A stretch of 64,000 bases of DNA from Lithospermum erythrorhizon. Its lineage: Eukaryota; Streptophyta; Magnoliopsida; Boraginales; Boraginaceae. Position numbers and translations under genes: made by a program. Shown piece after piece: positions 11,203 to 23,795 of the stretch (its first letter is position 1; every line of letters begins with the position of its first letter). The stretch covers positions 186,001-250,000 of the forward strand of contig JADFUC010000849.1 in assembly GCA_019722365.1 (NCBI GenBank). The letters are read 5' to 3'. The notes under the pieces are model-generated. The model did not search any database, was not told the origin of the DNA, and saw only the letters and a list, made by a program, of their open reading frames with translations.

Positions 11203-14200
11203 ATGGTGGCCACTGTTGCTACATCTGCGTTCTCTCCAATTGCTTCTCCACCCCCTGATTCTGGTGCAAAAACATCTGGAAAACTAGGAGGAACAGCTCC
11301 TGTCAGCATAGATGTACGTGGGGTGAAGTCTAAGTCTCCATCAACAGGGGGCGTAAAGGTGAAGGTCAGTGCTCAAGCACCTCCAAAGGTTAATGGAACC
11401 AAGGTTGGTGTGATGGATGGATTTAAAATTGATGAAGAAGTGACTTATTCTCCTCCTCCTAGAACTTTCATCAACCAGTTACCAGACTGGAGCATGCTTC
11501 TTGCTGCCATCACAACTATCTTCTTAGCAGCCGAAAAGCAATGGATGTTACTTGATTCGAAGCCAAAGAGAGCTGATGAGCTTACTGATCCCTTTAGTAT
11601 TGGTAGGATGGTCCAGGATGGTATGATTTTTCGTCAGAACTTCGGTATCAGATCCTATGAGATAGGAGCTGATCGAACTGCATCTATAGAAACGCTCATG
11701 AATCATCTACAGGTATTGTTTATTTGTGTTCACATTCAAGCTTGTTGATTCAGTGCTTTAAGAGGGACTAAAAACAATAAATGTACAGTGGTATCTCTTT
11801 CTTGTCTGTACCCTGAAGAACTCTGTATTTCAGGAAACAGCTCTTAACCATGTGAAAAGTGTGGGTCTCCTGGGTGATGGCTTTGGTTCAACTCCAGAAA
11901 TGTGTAAAAAAAACTTAATTTGGGTGGTCACAAAGATGCAGGTTTTGGTAGATCGCTATCCTACTTGGTGAGTTGCTCTTCTCCTTCTCCCTAATGTCGG
12001 ATTTATGAGGTTGTCAAGAACAGTATTTTTTGCTTCACCCATGTGATACTGTGGCATTGCAAAACAGAAGGTCAATCGTTGGTAAAATTTATGTAAGATG
12101 AATGTTTGCTTAATCTATTTTGACTCATTTTCATCGCAGATGATAGAACAGGAATAAGATGCAATTTCATGTTTGCAAATAAATTTTTCATTTCTTTAGC
12201 TTTGGTATTTTCTAGTTTCTTTACCTTATAGGCTTATAATACATTATACATACAAATATGTTCTGGACATTGATGTCTGTAATTCTTTTGCTGATGGAAC
12301 CTGGCAGTTCAAAATGATAGCTTTCTTTTTGAAAATTGATGTGTTATCCAGAGCATGGCATATGTCCTGCAACCATCTCACCAATCCCTCTCCTGTGACT
12401 CAAATCACTCAATTACTGATTATCTGAATTATGACGGAAAAAAATTACCCCTGCATTCAATAAAAGTATCATTCTACATTACTTTTAACTCTTTAACATT
12501 TCTCCTGCAAGTCAAATATATGTGCTTGACAATCTAATATAAATATTGTGCAGGGGTGAAGTTGTCCAGGTAGACACTTGGGTAGCAGCATCTGGTAAAA
12601 ATGGTATGCGGCGGGATTGGCTTCTGCGAGATATTAATACTGGGGAAATATTAACCAGAGCCTCAGGGTAGAAATGTTATTTTGTCTCATATTTTCTAGC
12701 CTTCCCAATTTTTTCGAAGTAGAGTTATTTGTCAATTTTTTATCATTGAATTGTAGCTGTGGTGTTTAATAATGCTATCTGCCTCTCTTGTATTCTCCAC
12801 ACTCCTAGAGGGTTACTGGCATGAGGTGATTGTGAAAAAAGCAATAGAACTAAAAAAAATGTTACTTGTTCATATTTATTTTGTCCAGAATTTCCCACCT
12901 AGTGATGAAAAATAACTCGTAGGTCTTCTTAGAAAGGAATCTCTCGTACCACTCATTTGACATTCTGCATAATTTTTTTTTAATCTTGCTTAATAACCTC
13001 ATCTAATTCTTGGTTGGGATTCTTTTTTGAAACTTTTTAGTGTGTCAGTGATGATGAATAAGGAGACACGGAGATTAGCCAAAATACCAGATGAGGTTCG
13101 ACGAGAAATAGGAGGTTATTTTCTGGACACACCTCCTGTTGTGGAAGATTGCAACACGAAGTTACCAAAACTCGACGAAAATACTGCAGATTTTATTAGT
13201 AGCGGTCTAACTGTAAGTCAAACTCTTGAAACTAGTATATTGAATTACCCCTTCTATTTTTTGTTGACGTCTGATTAACCAAAACTGTAATTTGGGGGGT
13301 AAATTGCTGCAGCCAAGGTGGAGCGATCTAGATGTGAACCAGCATGTTAACAATGTGAAGTACATTAACTGGATTCTAGAGGTAATTCTTTCCCATGCAT
13401 GTTGTCAAACTTACATAACTTTCCACTTTTTATAAGAATAAGCATGAAACCTGAACCTTGGGCTGATAAGTAATAAGAACAAAACCAGGGAAAGAGAACT
13501 TTGTTATATGCCTAAATCTTTTACTTGCTCTCTATATGATACTGTCTTGGGCTCTTGGCATGATACTGTAGTAGTTTTGCCCACTGGTCTTAAGTCAGGT
13601 CCGGCCTCCAGTTTGACCTTTTGGGTTGATTCATTGAGGTTGGAAAAAATATGAACAATCTCTCCATTTTATTGACCTTCTGAGGCTCACATTCTGCTAA
13701 GGTGAAAAATAGAAATAAGGTGAAAGGGGTTTATTGACTTCAAATTTGAATTTGCATTACTCTGGAGTTTAACCTCAATATCATTTCTGTTTCTGGAAAA
13801 TATATTCTACTCTGTTGGATCATTTTATCCAATGTAAAGTTCTATAAAGAAAAATATGATGAACATTGTGTTTAGGAAACAAGATGTTTTGTTTCAAATT
13901 TATTGTTGAACTCCACCAGTTGATTGTTTCTTTTTTATATATATTATAGCTAGAGTACCTGGTTCTCACTGCAAAAGCATTTTAACTATTATCTTGTTTT
14001 AGAGTGCTCCATCTCCCATACTGGAGACCCATGAGCTTGCTAGCATGACATTGGAGTATAGGAGGGAGTGTAGGAGGGACAGCGTGGTGCAGTCACTTAC
14101 TTCTGTGACCGACAATGGTGTTGGTGAGTTGGCTAGTTCTGGACACATCGAGTGCCAGCATTTGGTTCGACTAGAGAGTGGTGCTGAAATTGTTAAGGGC

Positions 14201-14272
14201 AGGACTGAATGGAGGCCCAAAAATGTTGATAGATTTGGAAGTGTAGGCCACCTTCCAGCAGAAATTCTCTAG
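11203..14272 (+). CDS. FATB: FATB acyl-ACP thioesterase, complete, six coding exons
   Basis: The enzyme hydrolyses saturated acyl-ACP (mainly 16:0 in FATB enzymes) in the plastid stroma, ending fatty-acid synthesis and releasing palmitate for membranes, cutin and wax. Exons: 11203-11712, 11834-11967, 12554-12667, 13041-13212, 13313-13381 and 14003-14272. All introns have GT-AG borders, phases agree, and the total is 422 codons plus TAG, the usual FATB length. Residues 1 to about 60 are rich in Ser, Ala, Pro and Lys, like a transit peptide. Residues 96-118 (WSMLLAAITTIFLAAEKQWM region) form the conserved FATB hydrophobic segment. The hot-dog domains follow. Active-site residues by family alignment are D317, N319 and H321 in DLDVNQHVNN, and E355 and C356 in YRREC. 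Residue 357 is Arg where I expect Gly. The C-terminal block ECQHLVRLESGAEIVKGRTE is typical of the family. The ATG was chosen because it opens the transit-peptide frame, with no upstream in-frame ATG in this exon. Confidence 0.95.
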
Positions 14273-15057
14273 ATCAGCGACTCTCAACTGTTTTGTTACT
14301 GGCCGTGGGTGAAATCTTATCTTATTCATGGTAATGCATATGTAAAATTCCATTGTTTAATCTATATATGTTCTCCAGCATTATTTCTTGATTTGTTTAC
14401 TTCATTTTTTTATGTTGTTCGGATAAATAGGAAAATATGCCATGCCATTGTAAATTTGCCCTTGTTGGTGCATTTCCTCTCTCTTTCACTTTCTTTCCAT
14501 GTTCAAGTTCTGGCTGGATCATGTCTGTCAAGAAGACTATATCAGTGCAAATTTTGATTTCCACTGTCTTGATTATACATTCATTGACATTCAAGCTGTT
14601 AGGATGTTAGCATGTGGTTTATCTCAAATAATTATATACTTGGCATCGAATGGATGTTGGTAATTGATGCAATTAGCCTACTTCTTGTGGCGACAAACTT
14701 TTGGTATAGTCTTTAAAGCCTTTGTACCAAAAATGTTACTATTTCAAAATCAATTTATACATTCAAGTTTTGGCCTGGTTTGTTTTTGCTTAAATCAGAT
14801 GCTTAAAGTTGTTTTCTGCTATAAGTTTATTTGGATTAAATCTTGATTTTCCACTAATGAATAATGATTTTGAGGCTTCTCTTTTATGCTTATGTTATTT
14901 GGTCAAATCGATGTGTTACTTGATGTATAAATATATAATTTGTTACTCCCTTCTTATAATCCTAAAAAGGTGTTAGTTTGATGATGGATGGTTGCATTTT
15001 TGTATTTCGAACTCAAATCTTCAAGTTCATATTCTCTAATATTTGATGAAAAAATTT
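14273..15057 (+). other. FATB 3' UTR and downstream sequence
   Basis: The sequence after the TAG is T-rich and holds no supported gene. Possible poly(A) signals are AT-rich hexamers such as AATGAATAATG near 14856. I cannot choose a cleavage site. Confidence 0.35.
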
Positions 15058-15190
15058 ATTAATAGATGCAATATTTTCATTTTGTGATTATTTTAAGAAA
15101 ATTTCTTCCTTTTCAGAGAAAAGATAGGAATTTTTTATTAATAGATGTAATATTTTCTTTTGGTGCTTATTTAAAGGAAATTTTTTTCGT
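15058..15190. repeat. Tandem duplication, ~78 bp
   Basis: TATTAATAGATGCAATATTTTC (with T for C in the second copy) followed by TTTTG-G-TTATTTTAA and AAATTTCTTCCTTTT-like sequence occurs from about 15058 and again from about 15136. Confidence 0.75.
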
Positions 15191-15663
15191 TCTGGATTTT
15201 TAAATATAGTGTTAAATGGACGTGGTGTTTCTATATTATATGCCAAGTAATTATCGATTGGTAACGATCACAAACTTATTTTACAACAAATCTTTCTCGT
15301 TGAAATTTTTTAAAAATTTCGACATGACTTTTTTTCTGTAAATTGCTAAAATTTGATTTCTGTAAAAGTTGATTCCAACAATTATTTAAATAAAGATTTT
15401 TTCTAATTTGTTTAAATGTATATATTATATATCAATAATATTTATTTTCAGTTTTAAATAAAATCTTATTTTTAATAATCTAATTTAATTTATGGAATTG
15501 TTCGGAAAAATTAACTCTGGAATGGAAAAAATTTATGAAAGTTTTTATGTCTATGAAGGTTTAAACTTTGTTTGGTTTTGTAACTAATTAAAGAGCATAA
15601 ATTGTATTCTTTTCATTTTTTTAATTGTTATTTTAGTAAAAAAAAAGTTATTTTAAAATAATT

Positions 15664-15803
15664 ATTACTTTGGAATTTCAATGAAACATTTGATTGTTTA
15701 ATTTTTTAAGTTTCTATTTAATGTATAAGTAATATTACTTTGGAATTTCAATGCAACATTTGATTGTTTAATTTTTTAAATTTTTATTTAATGTATAAAT
15801 AAT
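15664..15803. repeat. 70-bp tandem duplication
   Basis: Two nearly identical 70-bp units begin with ATTACTTTGGAATTTCAATG at 15664 and 15734. They differ at only a few positions, so this is a fairly recent duplication. Confidence 0.9.
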
Positions 15804-15898
15804 AAAAGTTTTTAATATCAATATATTCATTAAATTATTATTTGATTCATTAATTAAGAATATATATGTAATATATTATTTATTATTAATTTGTTCTG

Positions 15899-16135
15899 GT
15901 CTCCATCCCACAAAGACAATCTATTTTTTAATTGCTCATTCAACTTCGACCTTAAATATATTTATTTGCGTTTATATAATATCTTATAAAAAATATGGTC
16001 AATGGAAAGAGTTTGAAATGTAATTTCATTGATATAGTTTTCATCAAGCATTATATAATACAAACAAAAAATATATATACAAGTCGAAAAGCATTTAACA
16101 AAAAGCTAAAAAGTTTTGACAATCTTTCATGATTT
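15899..16135 (-). mobile_element. Stowaway-like MITE, copy 1
   Basis: The tip CTCCATCCCACAAAGACAATC resembles the Stowaway consensus. The interior GACCTTAAATATATTT, ATATAATATCTTATAAAAA and AATGGAAAGAGTTTGAAATG is the reverse complement of the element at 17251-17499. The right end has lost the terminal GGAGGGAG, and only GACAATCTTTCATG remains. Borders are approximate. Confidence 0.6.
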
Positions 16136-17250
16136 TATGAGAATTATTAATTGGAGCCTCCCACAGTATTAAAAACCTGCAAACTTCCAAAGTTCCAACA
16201 CGTGATTTGCTTTGTTATAGCACAAATTCTTCACATGGGTTTGCACATTTAAACCACTACACAATCATTATAAGGAATTTTCAATTATTTAATAATCATG
16301 CTACACTTTGTTAATACAATAATCAAGATTCAGTAGGAAAATTGGATATATTTCCACTACCTATTGACATTTTAGTGAATAGTGTTCATCAAATGACGGG
16401 CAACAAGATAATATATCGAAACGTAGATCTACTATAACGAATTTAAAAATATGTATAATATCTAATATTTTTAATCTTAATCCGATTGTTTTGTTTTCAT
16501 ATATCAAAAATAAAATAATAATAATCAAATATTGATCGAATCAACATCGCCTAACAAATAAGAAATTGTATATGAAGAAAATATCGTTAATGATTTAATC
16601 ACAAATTTAATAAATTTTAATATAAGATATTTAAACGAAGCGAAAGTTAAAAAGAGCGAGGCTCTTTTGTTTGGTTTTGTAAATTCACTAAATAGCATAA
16701 ATTCAATAATCAACATCAACTAATAAATACGAATTGTATACGAAGGAAAATGGATCAATAAAATAATAGAAAAAATATACTGTATGAATTGAGCACGTAT
16801 AAGATTTAAAAAATTTGGACACAAAATTTAATTATATTTTCAATAAATTTTTAAATTATAATTTTCAATGTGCAAAATATAATGTTCTCAAGCTAAAAAA
16901 TATAATAAAAAAACACCTACCACGTTAGTTGGCTACGCGCATAGCGCTATACTACCCATGTAATAATGGATATTCTGATTGTCCAGAAAGGATTTGCTCT
17001 CTGTAATGGCTATATTTAGAACAAAGTTAGAATTGTGAGGACTTGAATTTGATAATTGATGAAATTTAATGTGTTAAATATTTTTTTATGAATGATGAGC
17101 ATCGACTAGATTATTTTTCTATGAATAAACAATAACAATTTTAAATTGTATTCATGTCGAACAAATTATTTCTCAAATCTAAACAAATTTGACGTTGATT
17201 TTTTGAAATTAATCTTAATCATCAATTATTACCATTCAATATTTTAAATA
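16136..17250. other. AT-rich intergenic stretch
   Basis: I see no gene, no repeat of note and no clear transposon end here. The only GC-richer patch is around 16920-16960. Confidence 0.5.
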
Positions 17251-17499
17251 CTCCTCCATTCCCACAAAGATTGTCCACTTTTCGATTTTTGCTCATCTTC
17301 TTCAACTCTCAACAAAGATATTTTGTTTTGTATCAGAGCAATACTTCAATTTAAAACTATATCAATTTAAATACATTTCAAACTCTTTCCATTGATATAT
17401 TTTTTATAAGATATTATATAACAACACAAACAAATATATTTAAGGTCAAAGCTCAAGAGATTTAACAAAAATTTAAAAGTTTTACACCCATGGAGGGAG
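17251..17499 (+). mobile_element. Stowaway-type MITE, copy 2, with TA target duplication
   Basis: The tips are CTCCTCCATTCCCAC at the left and ATGGAGGGAG at the right, flanked by TA on both sides (17249-17250 and 17500-17501), the Tc1/mariner-type target duplication of Stowaway elements. The 249-bp size fits. The interior matches copy 1 (15899-16135) in opposite orientation. Confidence 0.8.
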
Positions 17500-17501
17500 T
17501 A

Positions 17502-18960
17502 TAAAATTCTATATAATTGGATTGTCTTTTAAAAATACTTTTATATTATTAATTTTTAATAATATAATTAAAGAGTAATTAATAATTAAAATTTATCTCA
17601 CGCTGAAAGTTTCAATTGCTTAATCAGCGAAAGCATTAAACATATTGTCTCGATCGTCGAATCTCCATTTCATGACAGAAACGAAAGAAATTAATGATGA
17701 AGAATAACATAGATGTTACTCCGTATAACTTACATGACATCATTGTACGCTACTCCACGATTATGTAATACTCGCCCCATGTAGCCAATGGCAGTTATTA
17801 GCAGTTACTATGGGGGGAGGTGTTTTGGGGGGGTGTTGATCAGCTTCACAGTTGAAAGGAAGGGTGGGGTCATAGGTGAGTTGGGGAAGATTAAATAATG
17901 GTGGTTGATAATACTTAGTGATACTTGTATTTTCGAGAAGTATAATGATAGTAGCTCTGACGGAATTATTCTCGTAATACCACTAAAGTGTTTTTTTTCC
18001 CAAGTGTCATTTTTTAAATTTCAGTGTCAAAAGACTCTCGATTCTTATTTGAAAGATTCATGTGTATATTTAAAATATTTTATGTAATTATGATGCTTGT
18101 ATGAAATTTAGTCTACTTTTTATTATATATACTGATTAATAATTTGTAACCAAATGTATTGTAGACAACAAATACTGAAGTAAGTTTTGTACGAAGTATG
18201 TATAGCATGCACTCAATCACTAATTAACTTAATAATTTACTAATCTTGAAATAATTATAGGTGGCTGATTGAAAATTTTTATTTGCAATTTTTTAAAAAA
18301 AGTTTAATGATTGAGGTTTGAACTTTGAACTCTACTTTTTTACAAGTGAATGTCCAACATGGTGTAAAGTCTTAAGTTCATGGCTTATGCATCTTGGTCA
18401 TCCTGTGCCAAACGACAACAGTCTCTATGATTCACAAAAGAGGTGTCATTGAATTGTATATTACGTTTTATGAGATATTCTATATTTCAACTTCGTTAAG
18501 ATTTTGACACATGTCTTGTTAATTTTATAATTCAATTTAAAAACTATAAATAAAAAACATGTTTGACTAATGTTGACTAAGACGACGTAGGTTGTTTGTA
18601 AAAGCATCAATTTATAAAGTCGATAATTTAAAAACAACGACATGTTTCACTAATGTCGTTTATGTTATACGGCTCAAAAACACTTGGCCACATACTCATT
18701 TATATCACTCTTTCTATATTTTAAAATATAAATACAAGAAATTACTTTGACAACCAACTTATCGGCTTAAAAGAAAAAAGTTGAAAAAGTACAAATTGCT
18801 AGCTTTCCAAAAATGTATTTTCAATTTCATGTTAATAACTTATAAGTTGAATAATATTCAAATACTTCATTTTGGACAAATCAACTTATAAAGCCGAAAT
18901 GACAAAAAACGAGGAGTTCCAAACAATCTTAAATTCCTCATAGCTAGTGGTGTCTAACCC
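17502..18960. other. AT-rich intergenic stretch
   Basis: No gene is recognised. A G-run patch (GGGGGGAGG, GGGGGGGTG) lies at about 17810-17840. Small frames here have no family resemblance. Confidence 0.45.
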
Positions 18961-18982
18961 CATCTATTCTGGCTCGAATTTG

Positions 18983-19035
18983 GTCCCATCCCACTAAAGC
19001 CTACGAACGCCCCTCAAGAAGTCGTGGGATGGGAC
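18983..19035. repeat. Perfect 12-bp inverted repeat in a GC-rich patch
   Basis: GTCCCATCCCAC at 18983-18994 is answered by GTGGGATGGGAC at 19024-19035, leaving a 29-base loop. The surrounding 18960-19090 is GC-rich and unlike its neighbours. It may be the end of a small hAT-like element, but no second terminus was found. Confidence 0.7.
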
Positions 19036-20047
19036 GGGGCCAAAAGGGATCGGGGCCTCGTGCCTGGGCCTGCCCGAGCCTCCACCTAATATTCTATGGC
19101 ATTCTGCCTCGATTCTAGCTTCTATTAATCGCAAGCTGGTTTTTACAGATAAAATAAATTATAAAAAACTCAGAACCACATTCTACTAATATATTAAAAA
19201 TATCAATGCGCATCTTCGTAACGACCCGCCTGCGCCTACCAAGCGGTAATCATTATAATCCCACCACCGTAGCCACCAAAACCTAATTTAATTCTACTTA
19301 AAAACTACTGCTTCATCCAAAATTTGATTTCCATTAAGATTCTCAAAATAATGTATTTTAAAAATTTTATAATCAATCGGATATCTAACCAACCAACTCA
19401 ATATATATAACATATCCCAATAATAGTAATGACTAAGTAAGGCTACAAAAGAGTAAGCATTGCATTCCGTAATACAAAAGCTGACAACCGCCGACAGCGC
19501 TAAGCTTTGAAAAATAAAGTACACAATCAAAACAACACAACACATCAAAATCGGGATCAGGAGGATCTCACCAATTGACGCCACCTAGCCACTTAACAAT
19601 CCTCCAACAAATTCTCCCCGGTCAACTAGCCGCCTCGTCAACCTCGGCACAAATGAAATGCCGCCCCAAAGCTAAAAAGGGTGTAAGCCGAAGTCTTTTA
19701 CCAACACTTAACACGAGCAATAAACTTACCACACGCGAACGAGACGCATAATATTATAATAGCCCAAATACGTAATAAAATACGTGATATATATATATAT
19801 CCGTGACTACCTAATAAAGCCATACAAGATTCCAGCATGGCCTCGCAAAGATAACATGTCGTAAGATAGAACAAGTGTCTCAATAAGCACAAACATCCGT
19901 AATGAAATCATGTAGACTTAAAAAACGACTATAACTCTAGTCATCACCTTTCATCTCTCATATCTCCACAAATATGCTCACCCCTCTAATGCGCATATAC
20001 TCAATCCGGCCTTACCTGTGAATGACATAAATCAAGCACAACCACTC

Positions 20048-20295
20048 GCACTTATACCGTAGTATAAGGCCAATGTCAACAACGCCCATAGCAAAGTAAA
20101 CAATGCATCTCCTAACGCACATATCGTAAGATAAGTGCCAACATCAACAACGCACATAGCAAAGTGACAATAGATCTCCTCCCACCGCACTTATACCGAA
20201 GTATAAGGCCAACGTCAACAATGCACACAGCAAAGTGACAATAGATCTCCCACCGCATTATTAAGCACCCAAGTATAAGTGCCAATCGCTGCCTC
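20048..20295. repeat. 67-bp tandem array, about 3.7 copies
   Basis: Units begin near 20048, 20116, 20184 and 20250. Each has GCAC-TATACCG-AGTATAAG, then GCCAA--TCAACAA-GC, CATAGCAAAGT and AATAGATCTCC-type blocks. The last copy is partial and diverged. Confidence 0.85.
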
Positions 20296-20488
20296 ATATC
20301 CTACAAGGAAGGCAAGAGTCACCTAACCCCTAAATAATCCCAACATAAAAGCCCAACCCTCATACTCAAGTCACCTCAAAGTCATACATAACTCCAACCA
20401 ACACCTCTCAATAACCAACTACTCTACTCCCAAACAAAGTTAAAGCACATAGCTAAAACATATCACAATCACAAATCAATCACAATCA

Positions 20489-20565
20489 CGACAAGGCCAG
20501 TAAATACATGTAAGCACCGACAAGGCCACGTAAATACATGTTGCCGACAAGGCTACGTAAATCGA
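20489..20565. repeat. Short tandem array, 27-29-bp unit, three copies
   Basis: CGACAAGGC followed by a (C)AGTAAATACATGT-like half starts at 20489, 20518 and 20545. The third copy is shortened. Confidence 0.8.
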
Positions 20566-21699
20566 AATATAAGTCGGGAGTTCAAGCTATTACTTACCCT
20601 CAAGCAATCTTCAACGCGCGAATATAATCACATGTAATCATATCATGACTCGTTGGCCAAATGATCGGCCACATAATCATACAACAATTACATGTATATT
20701 TGGCTCCTCACGTGAATCATAACACAAATATTAATGTGACATCATTTCCTCACATAATCATACCACAATAACATGTTCACACAATTTAAAGTAAGTATCT
20801 AAAGCAACACCCGAGATAAGTACTCACCTCCTCACAACACAAAAACTTCCGTCAACACAATCACGGCACCTTACCACGATCAACGCCTTAACAAAAACAA
20901 TGTAAAGTATAATCAAAAACCCTTACTACAAGCATTCGCCTCTGTAAGAAGCACGCCACCAACTCTTGGGTGGAACTATTTCTAAGCGGTCTAAAATGAC
21001 GGATAAATAATCTAATCAATAATCCCTGCCGGATTACCAACACACCGATCTCCCGCTAGAATTCCACCTTATTATTTTAACATTTCAAATCAACTTATAA
21101 GTGATTCTAATTAACCATCAAGTCCATAATTAACAACCTGCTCCAAAATATCGATTATCATTACTTTTTCAACCTAACACCCTTTAATCAATTTTAAAAT
21201 CATCATTTTTAACCTCACAATAGCCACAATATGAATCCAAATTAAACTCCCCACATTTAAAGTCCATCAACCAAGAAAATCAATCAAAAACTCTATCCTC
21301 TTAAATTTCAACTAGTGGAAAGATGTCAAAAGCCTTTTACAAACAATCCTCGAGATCTTTATATGCAATAAAAGTTATCAAATTGCAAGAAAAATTAGTT
21401 CTTTCTCCATGGAACCCTCAACCAAGGAAAGAAAATGGGAAGATATTTGTGATATTTTGTGATGATGGGGTGCTGGAAAGATGACCTTCAAGTCTTAAGT
21501 CATGAAAAACCGCATGAGTTTGTGCCCGAATCAAGCGAATCGAGTTATCGAACGACCGAACGATCTAACTTAACTCCCGACTCATCCTCGCCATTACTTC
21601 TAAATTATAAATGTGATCTCGGCTCAAATAATTTACAAAATAATATTATTATCTAAAATTATTTATACTATCTCCTGTTCCACCACCTAATCGAAAAAT

Positions 21700-21920
21700 T
21701 TAATTTTTTTTTAACGTAATGCTTATTACATTTCTCGCCGTGATCATACATCGGAATATGTTCGAGGAGACTCTCATCAATCAACGACATTGTTCTAAGA
21801 ATAGTCAACACCAACGTATGAACGGCACTCCTCCGAGAGCTTTGCATTAAAGCTCTTTTAAAATATTAAATTGTGACGAGAATAGTAAAAATCCAATGGG
21901 ATTTTTCCCACCAATCGAAG
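21700..21920 (-). repeat. Element B 3' LTR, outer piece
   Basis: This piece matches 37563-37745 of the intact 5' LTR in order and orientation. It ends where element A begins. The match fades leftward of about 21735, so the LTR end is approximate. Confidence 0.6.
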
Positions 21921-21937
21921 TTAGAAAAATTGCATTA

Positions 21938-22933
21938 TGAATATAGGGAGTATAAATACAAATCCATAGTTCCGTGATCTTAAAGTGCATACTACATTAT
22001 TCAATACAAAAACATATAATTAAATATACGAACAGAGGACTTACAAAGCAGTGCCGAGTAAATTCCACCAAAATTATTGACGCTTCAAATTCACAACGTG
22101 AATTTGACATCCCTTCAAATTCTCCTTGTTGTAATATCAATCGTATGATATCTCTACTAGTCCACACCAGAGGGGTTGAATCAAGAACTAATTCATGCTG
22201 CAAACAAGGATGAACAAAATAAAAACCCTTAAAAATTCTCGGAGAATTTCGCCAAAGCATGTGCTACTAGAGTTTTTTGTGAAAAGTTTTTACAAAAACT
22301 TATGATGAAAAACTCCTAAAGCTCATGCTTATATGTGGCCAGTTAAACAAGCCCGATAAGCAACCCGCTAAGTATTAGTTTAATTGCTAACTCCCATTAG
22401 CTCCTGGCACACTAACGAGTCAAGACAAATTGAACTATTTAATTAAGCTAATTAAATAGTAATGAAGTCAATAATAATAATCTTCTCAAGTTATCGATAA
22501 ATACTAAATTATTCTAACCAATTAAATAACTATTTCAATTGATTCTATTTGTTCAATCGATATTCTACATAAAACGTAATCCCTTGTAATTTGGTAGAAA
22601 TACATTTCTCAATTATATAGTTCTCTTTAATTTCATACATGAAATATAACTCAATCGCCACCGTATGTGCGACCTTCTAGGCTCGTATATTGTAAGTTGT
22701 ATAATAATAATAATTGACCAATTACTATTATTATAACGATTAACGAAAAGCATCTAAAGAATCGCCATAACCCCCTTAAATTATCATGAGAACTCACAAT
22801 TAGTAATATACAATTACTAAGTTGAACACTAAGTTCTCGATAAATCACATTTAACTCCACCGTAAATGAATCAAGCACATAATTGTCGCAATTCGCATAA
22901 TAAATGAACCAATTCTCAGCTGATTTCCAAACA
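21938..22933 (-). repeat. Element A 3' LTR
   Basis: It matches 29808-30800 along its whole length, for example AATACAAATCCATAGTTCC, TTCACAACGTGAATTTGAC, AAACAAGCCCGATAAGCAAC and ATTCTACATAAAA. On the sense strand it begins TGTTTGGAAATC directly after the polypurine tract. The other end is taken at the TG before AATATAGGG. A shared TTAGAAAA just outside may mean the true border lies about 17 bp further out. Confidence 0.8.
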
Positions 22934-22946
22934 CTCCCACTTGCCC
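22934..22946 (-). other. Polypurine tract of element A
   Basis: On the sense strand GGGCAAGTGGGAG lies directly before the LTR start TGTTTGGAAATC. This is the expected place for plus-strand priming in an LTR retrotransposon. Confidence 0.7.
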
Positions 22947-23795
22947 TTGACGATTATTATTCATAATTCCTTTATCACGCGATCTCTAGTCGAGGCTAAC
23001 TATAAGAAGCCAAGGCTGCGAAAACACCCACAACTTTCTTTTACTCGAGTATGAACTCGAATAAGCATTTATGGCGCCCCATAAACCAATCAAGCATCAA
23101 CCGGCACAGAGGCCCGAGATTCCTTGTATATCAAGGACGGACAAATCCCTCCTAACATATCAACATCTATCGTTATACTCACATCGCTAAGTGACTCCAA
23201 CATATGCCGTTATAATCCCCGCTAAGGCGCACGCTTGGTCATAGTCACGCACAGTAGCTTCAGATAAATACGATAGTTATATATCGTAGGTCTAAGAATC
23301 GACCTAACCTAAAAATTCTAAACAAATGTCATAGGGACATGATATACATATCTTCTATGAATTGCTGGTCATACTCAGCCCTACCACTGCATCGTGTTCC
23401 CCACGGTATCGATCTGGGCCCTCACAGTTAACGTGATCAATCTCGATCACTAATCAAAAACACTACGTTAGTCAATACATGTGACGCTTTGTCGCCCCAA
23501 TCATCAAGATCCCACTGCGGCCTTGGCTATCCTAATGCTTCTAGGCTCAAGAGGCGAATTTAATGTACCATGCTACCTCCCTCTGTAAAAACATAGACTA
23601 ACCTGTGGATTTTAACCTTTCACTCATCGAGATACACTATACGTATATTATATGTAAATTCAAACATATATAAGATTTAGCAAACAAATATATTTAAAAT
23701 ATATAAGAAGCAATAATATTCAAATATTTGTTCATGCTAACACAATAGATACATAATCGACTCCCACTTAATCCCAACACCACCGCGACATCCGT

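Larger units (their letters stand above)
19110..21690. other. Non-coding repeat-derived block, probably old retrotransposon sequence
   Basis: The stretch is C/A-rich on the + strand, unlike the T-rich flanks, and carries the two tandem arrays listed separately. No pol or gag motif was recognised. The base composition and arrays fit a non-coding part of an LTR element read on the - strand, but the class is not determined. Frames up to 96 codons here have no resemblance to known proteins. Confidence 0.3.

Noticed and set aside
21974..22260. Overlapping frames on both strands
   Set aside because: Both lie in the 3' LTR of element A, and the second LTR copy does not keep them open.
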